DNA of 64,000 nt from Calcarisporiella thermophila CBS 279.70 (Eukaryota; Calcarisporiellomycota): assembly GCF_041956535.1 (NCBI RefSeq), contig NW_027192203.1:248001-312000 (forward strand), read 5' to 3'. How positions within the stretch are numbered: position 1 is the first letter of the stretch; every line of letters starts with the position of its first letter. Shown here piece by piece: positions 22,807 through 34,104 of the stretch. The notes under the pieces are model-generated. The model had not been told where the DNA came from. It searched no databases and saw only the letters and a program-made list of their open reading frames with translations. The position numbers and the translations under genes were made by a program.

Positions 22807-23487
22807 GAGCCATCCAATGAGCGACTTTTTATTTTTCTATTGGATTTTCCTTGAGTTCATTTCCCTTTGATTTATGGATGTAAGAAAATAGATTAATAAA
22901 ATAATTTAGCATACTTTCCTCTTCAAAGTTTAAAGATAAGAAAGAGAGGTGGTACTTCGGTCTGATATTCTCCGGATTGGATAAATAAGCGGCCATTCAA
23001 CAAAGAAGGATGCTGATTATAGGAGAAGGGCTCGAATTAAATTAAGGGTTACAAGAGGTACCTGTATAAATACAGGTGACTTTGAGGCTGCTCCAGGTCT
23101 AACATCCTACCCCAAATACATACTATTTTCGCCCTGTCCCTGACCCCAAAGGAGCTGGAAAAGATCCCCGGTCTCTATAAGACGAATTGACCTTTTTTTT
23201 TCCTGAAAAGCTTCAAGTACAAGTGGCATAAAACACTACGTAAAGGAGAATTTGAATTTGGTAATCGAGAGTGCACCGGTGAAAAAAAAAGGTAAAAGAT
23301 ACAAAAGTGTACACCAAAGTATAACAAATTAAAAGGCTCGAGACCCACTTAAAGAGTATCGAATAAGATATGTACTATATAAATTGATTTAAATGAAGAG
23401 CATCCAAGCCCAAGAGTATTCCTCACATTAGGCTCTCGTATGCCTCGTTTTGTTTATTCTAACCCACCCAGTAGTCCACGTCCCTTC
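22807..23487. other. AT-rich intergenic region between convergent genes
   Basis: About 680 bp between the FEN1 and zinc-finger 3' ends, with no supported ORF. It includes poly-A and poly-T tracts suitable for 3' end formation. Confidence 0.5.
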
Positions 23488-24588
23488 TTATCGCAGAGCA
23501 TTTGAATTCGGTGGCGCGTCCATCGGTTCACGACCATGGATCTTTCGCCTAATATGCCTCAAGAGGGCGTCTCTCCGCGTAAACTGCTTCCCGCAAGTCT
23601 GGCACTGCACCCCTTGGTCGCCTTGGTGCCGACGCATATGGCGTTGCAAATCGTACACTCGGTTAAATGTCGCATTACATATATGACACACCGGCAACAT
23701 GCCAGTGTCGCTACTGTTGTGCTTCCCGCTTTTGCAACTTGTCTGAGAGTTTTCCTCGCTCGCTACATATTTGTTAGGAGCCAGCGTGACCCCATCTCTT
23801 TGATCATCTCTCAAATAGCCATTTGCTATATTTTCATCGGTAGATGAAAGCGTGGATATACTCTTCTCTGGAGCGGGAAAGTATGTCTGTGAGTCGTGTG
23901 AAGGCGTAGGTGGGTGCTTGGCGATGGAAGATGCGCTAAACTCAAGTTTAGAAAAAGACTCTTGATCCCCATTAGGGAATGCAGGTAACTTGGCCGCCCC
24001 TCCTGTTGGAGCCAGGGCCAATCTCGGCTTTTTGTTCTGAATTTCATATATATCTGCGGAAGCGCCCTTTGCATTCTCCTGTTGAATCTGCTGGGGCTGA
24101 GATGACAAGACTCGCTTCCTCCGCTTTTTGATTATGGACGTTGTAAAGGGCTCACTCTCGGTCACAGAATTTCGTGAGAGATTCGAAATAATGGCCGCTG
24201 CAATCAAGACGTTTTCCTCCAACTCACTTGCCTTGAGATCCTCAAAGCTAGGTGATGGGACCGTTCCACTCTCTGCCGCGATTTCTGGAGTCAACTGAGA
24301 AAACGAAGAGTTTGAGGAGGTTGACACTGAAGATAGTGTTCGTTGGTTGGCAGATAAGGGGGAGGTAGACGAAGGCGGAGGGGTTATCGAGGTGAACCAA
24401 GGAAGAGTGGGCATTTCGTTAGAGCTTGAGCCATGCGCAACCAGAGACGGTGGCGGAGATGAAGTAAGAGATGAGCCAACGGAGTTTGGAGGGGATGGTG
24501 ACTCATACTCGCTAGCTGGCCACCATCGTTCATCTCGTACTGCGGATACCCGTTGCTGCATGTCCCAATGATGACGAAATGATATCAT
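23488..24588 (-). CDS. C2H2 zinc-finger protein, probable transcription factor
   Basis: Single exon, 366 residues. Two tandem C2H2 fingers lie at the C-terminus (CHICNATFNRVYDLQRHMRRH and CQTCGKQFTRRDALLRHIRR...H, split here for length). The linker QGDQGVQ is not the canonical TGEKP. Upstream is about 280 residues of Ser/Pro-rich sequence with one basic cluster (KKRRKR), a likely nuclear signal. The paired-finger C-terminal arrangement is common in fungal regulators such as the Msn2/Com2 type, but the specificity-determining residues were not matched to a named factor. An upstream minus-strand ORF (24645-25046) is probably part of the leader. Confidence 0.85.
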   Translation of the reverse strand: MISFRHHWDMQQRVSAVRDERWWPASEYESPSPPNSVGSSLTSSPPPSLVAHGSSSNEMPTLPWFTSITPPPSSTSPLSANQRTLSSVSTSSNSSFSQLTPEIAAESGTVPSPSFEDLKASELEENVLIAAAIISNLSRNSVTESEPFTTSIIKKRRKRVLSSQPQQIQQENAKGASADIYEIQNKKPRLALAPTGGAAKLPAFPNGDQESFSKLEFSASSIAKHPPTPSHDSQTYFPAPEKSISTLSSTDENIANGYLRDDQRDGVTLAPNKYVASEENSQTSCKSGKHNSSDTGMLPVCHICNATFNRVYDLQRHMRRHQGDQGVQCQTCGKQFTRRDALLRHIRRKIHGREPMDAPPNSNALR

Positions 24589-27500
24589 CTAGAAAAGTAG
24601 GGCTGGAGGCTGAATGTGGCTCCTAAGGGAGGACTGGTACGAATTTAGCAACCGTATGCTTTCGGCTTGAAATCAGAGCGGACAATGTAGCGAGAGAGGT
24701 GCCTGGAGGTAATCGATAGCAGAATAGATAAATAAAATATTGAATATATCAAAATGACTGAATGGTGTTCTGGTGTCAAGAAGGGAACAAAGCCAACCTC
24801 GACTAAGAGGAGCCGTTTGGAATAACTACTCTTGCTGATAGTGATAATCGAGTGAGAATGCGCTGAATCCTCCGGTCTATGAGATTGGGTAAAATAAAAT
24901 GGAACACCCTGAAGGGTGGCAAACAATAATGGTGCAAATGAAGACAAAACAATAGAAATGGGTACAAAGTTGGCCACACATATACAGAAGATAAATAGTC
25001 GGAAGATGGGCCCACTGGCTAGAGCAGCATGGCAGTAGAATGTCACCTTCTTGTCCCTAACAAGATTAAAAATAGGTTAAACCAGAAAAATTGCAATGAG
25101 AGAGGGGAGAGGCAAAAACAAGCTGCGCCTAGCTTGGTGGCAAAGACGGCCCTCCACCTCTGCTTGTTCCTCATCTCCGTGATCTCTGCCAAACTTAGAA
25201 TTGCATGGAACTAGCCACTGATCCGATGCAGATTTTCCGGATACGAGCTCTTTATTTTAACCTTGGATCCTCTATAGAGCTGCAATAGGAGGCTGAATAA
25301 GGAATCAAGGACTAACCAACATTATGTTTTGATCTCTTCATTTTTGTTTCTCCCTGATAATTTCATTCCAGGCCATGCGCTGGTATGTTTATTTGCTTTG
25401 CTTTTGGTAGCCCGCGGACTTTTTCAGTTTCTTCTAGCCTCGTTGAGCTAATACGAGACGTTGATTAGGATTGAAGCTCGTGTTTTGAACATGGAAGAAT
25501 GAACATCCAGTCTATCTAAATTGCTCAAGAGAGGATGGAGGCATTGAAACTAGATAGGGTGTTATTCCTATGGCATATATGTATTTATACGTCTATCCGC
25601 ATTTATTAATCATCGCTTGCATACCCAAAGCCTAATCCCGCACAAATGAAAGGCATGGAATCATTGGGGTGCGGCTGGAAACCTAAACATGTTCCCTTGA
25701 ATCCTATTTCCACGACGCTCTCGACATTGGCTGTGTCATTACCGCAGCATTTTCTTAATTGTCGATCCAGTTTCAATAGATTCAACCTGCATGAGGAGCA
25801 ACACTTAGGAAGAGATTTTGGAATTTCTGGAGATCCAGATGCAGGATGACGAAATAGTAAAGGTAAATCAGAGCTTTAAGTGTGACACTAGTGTTTTTTA
25901 TCACGTATGCTGTTGTCTCGCAAGCTATCCCCATTCCGGTCTGCCAATGGGGGAGAAGGCTAGTTGGGTGATGACGTATTGCAGGATATTCTATTCCAAA
26001 TTCTGCCAACTGCTATCTCTATCCATCTACACATAATCTGCATAGGGCAATCTGTACTTTCTTTCCTTCAATGACAGGATATCAAGCTGTTAACACCTAG
26101 CCATGATAGGCCATGTGCCTCTTTTTGTTTCCATACATAGAGTTGTGGTAGAAAAGTCCGCAAACATACCTGAATGGGCTTGATCATACGAATAGGCGAG
26201 GCGGCGCGGTTTACCCGATAACAACTCTGGAGGGTAGAATCCAGCTTAGAAGCTTGTGATAGTAGAAATTGCGCCCTCCCTTGTAGGCGCCCATGCACTT
26301 CTTGCTCGAGTGTAAACATAGTAAATGTGTAAATTATTTTCCAAGAAATAGGCTTTTTTGTTTCTATTTCGAATCCAAGGTCTCTTTATAGGCAATTTTG
26401 TATTTCAATTTCGGGCTAACCTACAACCTAGTTAAGGCGCTTATCGCGATGCAGGATGCATTGTGCTCAACGATTGGGGATTCCGCTAATAAGCTCAGTC
26501 TGGCTTGAATTTCGAACGAGCCTTCTATTTCGGATGTTCAGGTAGCGATCTTCCTGGGCTCGGGATGGATCCGCCAATCCTTTTCATGCGATGGCTGGCT
26601 GTCTCGAGGTCCTTATCCTCGCCGCTTTCAGTATTTTTCGTTTGGGTCGCCGTCTCCAACTTTCTATCTATTTTTCGCTTCTTGGTGGTTAATACTTAAT
26701 TCTTAATTCTTAATCGCGGTTCTCCAAGGGGAGTTCGGGCAGCGGGGAACACAGCAAAAGGCCACACGGCCAATCGCTTGATGCCTCCAAACTTCCACAA
26801 GAAGACGAGAATGCAACCATGAGACTTTAAGCTTTGTTGCATCCTTTTTGTTTACAGATGTCAGCTCCCCACAAGGTCACACTGAGGGTGGCCCTGCTAC
26901 TTGCTCCTATCTGTACTGGCGTGTTGGGTTTGAGATAGGAGAGAGGGTGGGTATATGAAAAAGTTTTTAACCCCAAGGGAATGGTCCGCATTGTTTGTTG
27001 CGGACCTGGTTTGGGAAATGAGTTCCTTGGTGGTTGCAGAACGAAATCCCCAAAGCGAGCACGAGTGGCAGGGAGGCTTTGAGGTTGTGTAAGTTAGCGG
27101 GCTCTCGACATGTCTGCCGACGAGCAACGGATGCCCCAATGCCTCTCCAGTCGAAGGTAAAAGCTAAAGGACGCGTGACTGACTCCGTAGCCACTCAGCC
27201 CTGCGACTCGCGCCAGCGCACATGGGTGTATTGAATCACATATTTCTGCATGATTCGCGACCACTCCATTGTATATAACGTTATCTTTATCTGTCGAATT
27301 ATCCCCCCCCGTATCTTCATGGCTGCGTCGTAATCTCTAGTTATATTATTATGCCCTGAAAAGGGAAAATGCGCATATTCGATTATCCGACAAGTTTTCT
27401 ATCTCTGCAATCTAAGCTGGCATTGTAAAATAGTGTTTCTGGCTCCAGAGAGCTGGGTTCGTAGGCTGCAGCCTGCAAAGCATCTCTAGTCCTCATTCGA

Positions 27501-28464
27501 ACATGCACCCCATCATGCTGTGTTTTCCCCCCTCTCTCCCCGCCCAAGCTCAGTCACTTGATGCCCATTGGGAGGTAGGCCGGCTGCAGGCGGCGATTGC
27601 TGAGGAGGGATGGCGGCATCCAGGCAAGATGCTTGTGATATATCCGTGTCCGAGGGATAGCCCCGGTTTCGGGCTATCCCGTTTTGTTTGGAACATCCTT
27701 GGAGTGAAATCGTGGGAGAGGGAGGCCGGTTTTACCTTTTGGGTGGAGATTCATTCTAAGAATAAAATTCCAAAGGCTAAAATGGCGGGCGAAGGGCTTG
27801 GCCGGCATTGGGGGAGTGGGGGGGGGGGGACAAGCGCAGGCCGGGTCGAACCAGGTTTAACCAAGGTCTTGGATTGGCTATGTGCTTAAGCGTCGTACAT
27901 GTGCTAGAGCTCTTTGACAGCTGCATGAGGGGCAATCGCCGTGCAGAGGCGAGTTAATGATGTAACGTCTGCAGGCCAAGCCACCATTTCCCACATGGGA
28001 TGCCCCACTGGTTGGTGGTGAATGAGAAGAGAAGTTTTCTCCTTTCACCCACAAAACCTCTACAATTTTTCTTTTATTCCTTTTCCTTTTTCTGCTTCTG
28101 TTTTCATACACCTGCCTTCGTCAGCCCTCAGCTCCCATCGCCAACCACCCCACCCCTGCATTAGCTGCCGTGAGTGTCCCCCCCGCGCCATTGCCCCTCT
28201 GCCCCCTTTGTTTATGTTTGCTGCGGTTGCTATTCTTGTTGCTGCTGCGATTCTTTTTCTATAAGTACAAAATAAGGATTGGATTGATTGGGGACGAGGG
28301 AAAGCTTTTTTGTGCTAACATTAATCATTAACCTTTTTTCCATTTTCCACGTCATTTCTCGACCATCGTGCTCACTCTCCCTTTTTTTTTCCACCAAGGT
28401 TAGTCCAATCGAGATTCTGACGGTTTTCGAGGTGCCTCTCCTCTAATCCACATTGGATGCTTCC
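24589..28464. other. Gene-poor stretch of about 3.9 kb
   Basis: No gene is supported with confidence. It contains the leader of the zinc-finger gene on one side and of IP6 kinase on the other, a poly-G run near 27822, and pyrimidine-rich DNA before the IP6K start. The only coding-like signal is on the minus strand at 25606-26319, listed separately. Confidence 0.5.
25606..26319 (-). CDS. Possible spliced gene, partly resolved
   Basis: A 50-codon ATG exon (26319-26170) ends exactly at CAG|GTATGT and reads like a helical protein (MFTLEQEVHGRLQGRAQFLL at its start). About 300 bp downstream another frame stays open from an acceptor at 25874 to TAA at 25606 and ends in a glycine-rich motif (AGLGFGYASDD). 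The two cannot be joined in phase without an extra exon that I could not find. No family was recognised. It may be a real but divergent small gene or chance. Confidence 0.2.
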
Positions 28465-31056
28465 ATGGTGCCTAACCCAAAAGCATTGCCTGTACGCCCG
28501 CCGTCTTCGCCCACTGCTACCCAGGCCACCGTCTTTCTTCCCATCGATATCCCTGGTACGACCGCCGACAACTCTCCAATGTCTGATTCTCCTCCCGGCA
28601 ACAAGCACAATCTACTCCACCGTCGTTACACCCTCAAGACCCTAAACGAGCTTAACCAAGCCGCCGCCGCTGCTGCCGCCGCTGCCGCCGCAGGTTCGAA
28701 CACCAGCAATCGAAATCAAATCATCCGCAATGAATCAACTACTTCTCCTGAAGCTATGAACGAAGCTACCAACTCAGGATCGGTCTCAGGCGACTTCCAA
28801 AAAATCAGCAAAATGCCTCTACATGATGACTTCCGCCTTCCCCCGCCACGAAAGATTTCCGCCCCATCGGCCACTACCCTTGATCCTTCCACCTACACCA
28901 CCACCAAGACCGATGGCCAATCTTTCGAGTTCGAGGTCCGCCCCCACGACTCCGATAGCGAGTACGAGTACACAAGCGGCGAGGACGACTGCTTTTTCGA
29001 GGAGGGCGAGACCGAGGGCGCCGAGGGGAAAGAAAAGCGACGCTTCTCTCTGTTTCATAATCTCAAGCTGCCCCCTTCCCTTCCCCTGTTGCCCTTTTCG
29101 AACCAGGTCGGAGGCCACGCCTCCTTCTTCCGCTTTTCGAAAAAGGCGATCTGCAAACCCGTCTCCCGGCGGGAGCAGGAGTTTTACGAGTTTGTCGAGG
29201 CGCTCCACCCCGAGCTCCTCCCCTTCATCCCCCAGTATCTGGGCGTGCTCAACGTCGCGTACCGCTCCGACGGAGACCAGGCGGTGCCCGAGGTCATCTT
29301 CGAAAAGAACAAGCACATCCTCCCTGAATGGCTTCTCAAGCGGCTGCTTGGCCCGGACGCCTCCCCGGAGCCCTATCTGAGCTGCAGCGAGAAGGATTGC
29401 CATGCGATTGGCCGTATCCGAGGATCCTCTCGGGTCAACTCGAAACTACGGGAGCAAGTGCTACGCGAGGTCTTGTCGCCGCGCTCTCTGCGGGCGCGGC
29501 TGCGCCGGGTTCACTCGCAATTTTCCAGCCGGCGCCCCCCGCACTCGGAGCACCGTCGCCACTCGGTCAACGACATCAGGGCGGAGATTCTGAAGAGTGC
29601 TAAATCGGTCCCGGTCTCGCTCCTGTCTGCCTCGCGCAGTTTCGCTAATCTAGAGCTGGATTCGTCGTCGGATGTGGTGGGCCAGACAAGCCCAAGCTCT
29701 ATCATCACCGTTTCCGAGGATGAGGGTGACGACGACCGCCGATGGCCCGCAGACGATGGGCACCAGCACCACGAAGGGAATGGGGAGGCGAGTGTATCCA
29801 ACGGCACCGCCGCCTTCGCTGCAAAAGACAAACAAGGCCGCAAAGCACAGCTTTCGCGAGTCGTGGAGTATTCTCCAGAAACCTCCATTTTCCGCATGGA
29901 CGACTATTCGTCGCCGCGACCCCCCTCCCCCCCCGACTCCCCCCCGCTTGCCCACTCCCTGCCCACCCGGCTCACCCCGCCAATATCCGAACGCCTCACC
30001 GCCGACCAACCGCTGCTTCTCACCCCCAAGCCGCCGCAAAAGGACGCGGCTGACCACCCCCTTGCTTCAATCTCGCACCCATGGTCTCGCCACATCTACC
30101 ACTCCACTCTCTCCAAGCTCAAGGAGTCCGCCGAAAAATCAAACGACAACCTGCACCAGTTTATTCTCATCGAGGATCTCACCGACGGGCTCAAGCACCC
30201 CTGCATACTGGACCTGAAGATGGGCACCCGCCAACACGGAGTCGATGCAACGCGCGAAAAGATGCTAAGTCAGACACAAAAGTGCGAAAAAACCACGAGC
30301 AAAGCACTTGGAGTGCGCGTGTGTGGAATGCAGGTAAGTGGTTGAAGTGGAACAGCTCTCCTTCCGTGGCTCGAGCACTAATGGTGATGCCCTCTCTGGG
30401 CCTCCTCTCTCCCTCTTTGTGTCCCATAGGTGTACAAGGAGACTACAAAGCGGTTTCTCTTCCAGGACAAGTACTTTGGCCGGTCGTTGACCCCGGAGAC
30501 GTTCAATGGGGCGCTGAAGGAGTTTTTGAACAATGGTTTCTGCGTGCTAATACACCACATCCCCGTCATTCTCCGGAAGCTGCGACGGCTTGCGCGGATC
30601 ATTCGCAAACTGCACGGTTATCGGTTCTATGCCTCGTCGCTCCTTGTCTTTTACGATGGCAACGTTCACAGCACTCGTAAAATCGACATCAAGATCATCG
30701 ACTTTGCCCACTGCATGACGAATCGAGACCTGGAGAATGTGAAAAATCTCAGCTATCCTCCGTCGCATGATGGCCCGGATCACGGCTATCTGCTGGGCTT
30801 GAAGAATCTGTGTAAGCACTTCGAGGCGATTTGGTTTGAAGAAATGGACCGGCTGCATGAAAATGTGCATCGGACCGGCACGGGCGAACCGGCGAAATAC
30901 GATGGGATGGAGGAGTTAAGTCTGGAAGAAGACGATGAAATCTTCTACGGAATCGACGATCCCCTGCCCCGCTCCATCCCTCAACCCACTCCTGCTAACC
31001 AAGTTACGACTACCCTCAATGCCAATTCCGAGAATAGTAAGCAACATAATTCTTGA
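28465..31056 (+). CDS. KCS1: Inositol hexakisphosphate kinase
   Basis: Two exons: 28465-30333 and 30430-31056; 831 residues. The inositol-polyphosphate kinase signature PxxxDxKxG is present as [14 protein letters not shown] (near residue 580), then [10 protein letters not shown] with the metal-binding Asp, and GYLLGLKNL near the end. The N-terminal part of the catalytic fold ([14 protein letters not shown]...FIPQYLGV and [10 protein letters not shown]) lies about 300 residues earlier. The two halves are separated by a long Ser/Pro/acidic insertion, as in yeast Kcs1. A run of about 12 Ala codons lies near residue 70. The enzyme makes the inositol pyrophosphate 5-IP7, linked to phosphate homeostasis. 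The coding sequence is strikingly GC-rich and has a long pyrimidine-rich leader. Confidence 0.95.
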
Positions 31057-31682
31057 TTGTTTCTTTCCTCTATATCTCTCTCTTTATATATATATTTTCC
31101 CTCATTTATACACACTTTAAACCAAAATTGCAAAATAGCTAATGCTCTGTCTGCTGGTTAGACTTTGTGTGTATATTAATGTCGCTTTCACTTTTTTTTA
31201 TTATAGACCCCCTTTTTTTATTATTTCTTTTGAAAATATGAACATTTGGATTTTCTTTTTCTTAACTATCATTCTATTTTCTACTCGACTATTTTTCTCA
31301 CTCTACTTTTTTTATTAGTTGTAGCTTGTCTTTTTTTTTTCCTTTTTATATCTATATAGCTTTCTATATTGAGCATTTTTTTTTTTTCCTCCCTCTTACT
31401 TTCTGGCTTAACCATGTTTCAGTATTCTTGTGTATTATAATTTCTCTCATCATTTTTCTTTTTGCGGATAGTGAAAAAAAAATACTACTACATTTCTCTT
31501 TTAAAGATCAATAAAAATGTTGTACTTCTTCTGAAATCTAACGAGAATGCACTCTTTAAATTAAACTCTCGAAACAAATAGGCGAAAGGCGATACTGAGT
31601 CCAGGCAAAGAAAAACACACAACGGGTATACAGGCAAAATTACAAACTCTACAGCTAGTCTATCCCGGAGATCGGCTCCTGT
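31057..31682. other. T-rich intergenic region between convergent genes
   Basis: About 625 bp downstream of both IP6K and REV7, with many poly-T runs. No ORF supported. Confidence 0.5.
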
Positions 31683-32819
31683 TTATGGCTCCCTCATTTT
31701 CCCCTTCTTCGCCCGATGGACCTCGACGATCAGCTGCAGCTTGAGCAGACCCGCGTCCATGGATTTCAGGGGAACAATCTCCATCTCCTCAAGGCCAGAG
31801 CGCGAGTGCTCGCTCGGCTCGGCGGGAACCCAGAGGAAATCAGGCTACTCGCACACACATTGGTTACGGACTTGGCATAGGATAGAAAATAGCACACAAA
31901 ACAAGCATCTAACCTTGAGTTGAGCGGGCTCGTGCCCTTTTTTGAGCTCCATCGCAACCAAGAACGTGCATTCTACACACAGTTAGGCCACGCATTCTTC
32001 CAACACAAGGGCCACAAAAAGGGTTACTTACCGGGAGGAATGGGTGGCAAATAAGCATCGCACGAGTGAATCTTCAGTAGAAAGGCCCTTAAATAGTGCT
32101 CAAGGTCCCCACACTGTAATCCACCCTCCACCCTACTCGAGGTAGCCCACTTTTAGTCCAAGTTCAAACAATACAAGTGGAACAAAAAAACGGGGGACTT
32201 ACCGAACATCATCACGTACGAGCTCGGGTGCAACTATATTTTCCACCTCGAATACAAAGCGCTCCACCGGATTTTGCTCATTCAGAATGATGACATTAAC
32301 GCGTTCCACCAGCCCCTACAAGAAGACCAATGAGCAATGCTTAGAATTGGAACAGGCATGCAGTAAGAGCTGCATTTGCAAGTACTTTTTCAAGATTGGA
32401 TTTGCACGCTAGAACCGCATTGGTTATCCACTCATTCAGTCCCGGGTGGCGCGATTGTTGTAAGGGAATGTTGTACTTTCTACACTTTTTAAATAGCTCT
32501 GGAGGCATTCTTTAATACCGCCCTCCCAATTTTGCAAGGATTTTGCTTACCATGAGGATAAATCTGACGCACGTAAACAATCTGGTGGATTGCAATTTCC
32601 ACTATGGAGGCGGTAAAGGACAAAAAATACCAAATAAATTAAGCGTGTATTCTCCAGCGAGAAAAGAAGAATATGCTCACGAAATTCACAGAGTACTTCG
32701 ATTAATTCTAAAACACAATGAGAACAATAAGGTCAGTTCGGGAAGAAACATGAAAGACAGATAGGTGGCAAGACACCTTTACGTGTGAGGTACTGGCCGT
32801 TGGTTCTTTCTACACTCAT
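31683..32819 (-). CDS. REV7: Rev7/MAD2L2, HORMA-domain subunit of DNA polymerase zeta
   Basis: Eight exons on the minus strand: 32819-32783, 32707-32681 (27 nt), 32601-32551, 32498-32386, 32315-32203, 32132-32032, 31972-31914, 31844-31683; 220 residues, all in phase. The HORMA fold is seen in VLCEFLEIAIHQIVYVRQIY, NIPLQQSRHPGLNEWI, VERVNVIILNE, ERFVFEVE, LRAFLLKIHSCDAYLPPIP, CTFLVAMELK and MEIVPLKSMDAGLLKLQLIV. The order and the VYVRQIYP and SRHPGLNEWI motifs match Rev7 rather than Mad2. Rev7 links Rev3 to Rev1 in translesion synthesis. Exon 4 begins at CCTCCAG|AGC; the nearer AG sites break the frame. None of its exons shows as a convincing single ORF, so the gene is easily missed. Confidence 0.93.
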
Positions 32820-33092
32820 TCCATAAAGCGTGCAGGAGAGTCACACCGCGTCTTTGGCCATGACTCGTCGCACCCGGGTGATAATCAAGCAATCTAAGCC
32901 GCAGCGAATGCAATTGAAAGTCACATAGGAAGAGGAAAAATTTTTGACTTATTTAAAGACAAACTTTTCCATTATTTTAAAAATTGACCTAATTCAAAAA
33001 TTAAGGCTAAATCCTTTTACCAAGCTAATCAAGCTGCCCATAACTTGTAACGCGTGGACGAAATTTATTAGACGACTGTATATCAAGCAACG

Positions 33093-33761
33093 ATGAGTGA
33101 TACAGAACGTGGTGGAAGTGGTGTTGACGATGAGCTCTCTCTCCCAAAGGGTAGGTGATTTAGATGGGCTTCTTTGTCTCTTTTTTATTTCAGCCCGCTT
33201 GTACTCATCATTTTCCTGCTCGATCGACTCACATGCCCTTGCCTCTTAACGAAATTAGCCACAGTACAGAAGATCATTCAAGAGATGATGCCAGATGACA
33301 TGGCATGCGCCAAGGACACGCGCGATCTACTTATTGATTGCTGTGTTGGTAAATAAGGGATTGAATTGCTTGACCACCTGCCCTCAGAGAATCTAACGCA
33401 TTTTGGTTGTAGAATTTATCCACTTGATTGCTTCCGAGGCAAATGAGATTTGCGAGAAAGAGGCCAAAAAAACAATCGCCGCCGAGCACGTCATTGAAGC
33501 ATTAAAGGTAGGGACGAATGGATTCACGCCAGATTATATCGGTTGGCTAATTTTTTCGTCTCACAGGGCTTGGGTTTTGAGAGTTATATTGAAGAAGTGC
33601 AGGGAGTGTTTAGGGAGCATAAGCAACAGCAAAAGGACCGCGACCGCCGAAGCTCGCGCCTCGAGAACACTGGTATGTCAGAGGAGGAGCTGTTGCGGCA
33701 ACAGGAGCTTCTCTTTGAGCAATCTAGACTTAAATATGAAGCTCAACAGAATGGCCCTTGA
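33093..33761 (+). CDS. NCB2: Negative cofactor 2 subunit beta (Dr1)
   Basis: Four exons: 33093-33150, 33259-33348, 33413-33507, 33567-33761; 145 residues. It has the H2B-like histone fold of NC2-beta: LPKATVQKIIQEMMPDD, ACAKDTRDLLIDCCVEFIHL, EANEICEKEAKKTIAAEHVI, and LGFESYIEEV. The C-terminus is a Gln/Arg-rich helix. NC2 binds TBP on promoter DNA and blocks TFIIB entry. It is divergent from REV7, with about 270 bp between start codons and an ACGCGT at 33050-33055. Confidence 0.95.
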
Positions 33762-34104
33762 AAATTCGTAATGCGAGTCTTTTAAATTGGCTTATTGGAT
33801 GTAATTTTTTTCCTTATTTGATTTTCTTTTGTTTTTCGTTCAAGTCCTGAACTTTTTAGTTTTTTTTTATTGCTCTTTTCTTGTATATATGAGACGATCT
33901 GTACTGGCCTATTCATCCTATTAATAACTTTTTTTTTTAAAAAAAATATGGGCTTGGCCAAGTAGAACGCACGATAAAACATGGTCACTTAATATCTCCT
34001 AGTCTCGAGCTAGACAGAGGTGGGAGGAGAAAAGGGAGGGGGGTAAATACCAGAGCACAGTACAAAAAGATAGACAAGGAATAAATAGCACAAGCACTAG
34101 GGGG
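33762..34104. other. T-rich intergenic region between convergent genes
   Basis: Shared 3' region of NC2-beta and the golgin gene, with T runs near 33860 and 33930. Nothing else seen. Confidence 0.5.

Noticed and set aside
24645-25046. Hydrophobic 133-codon minus-strand ORF
   Set aside because: No recognisable family and it lies in the probable leader of the zinc-finger gene; considered chance.
27503-27889. 128-codon plus-strand ORF in the gene-poor stretch
   Set aside because: Ends in poly-G-encoded glycine, no domain, no splice or promoter support.
28819-29403. 194-codon ORF antisense to IP6 kinase
   Set aside because: GC-rich antisense shadow; no domain, and the sense strand has the kinase motifs.
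32499-32551. REV7 exon 4 starting at the nearer acceptor (ATTAAAG|AATG)
   Set aside because: That junction shifts the frame; the acceptor CCTCCAG|AGC keeps frame and gives the expected HELFKK sequence.
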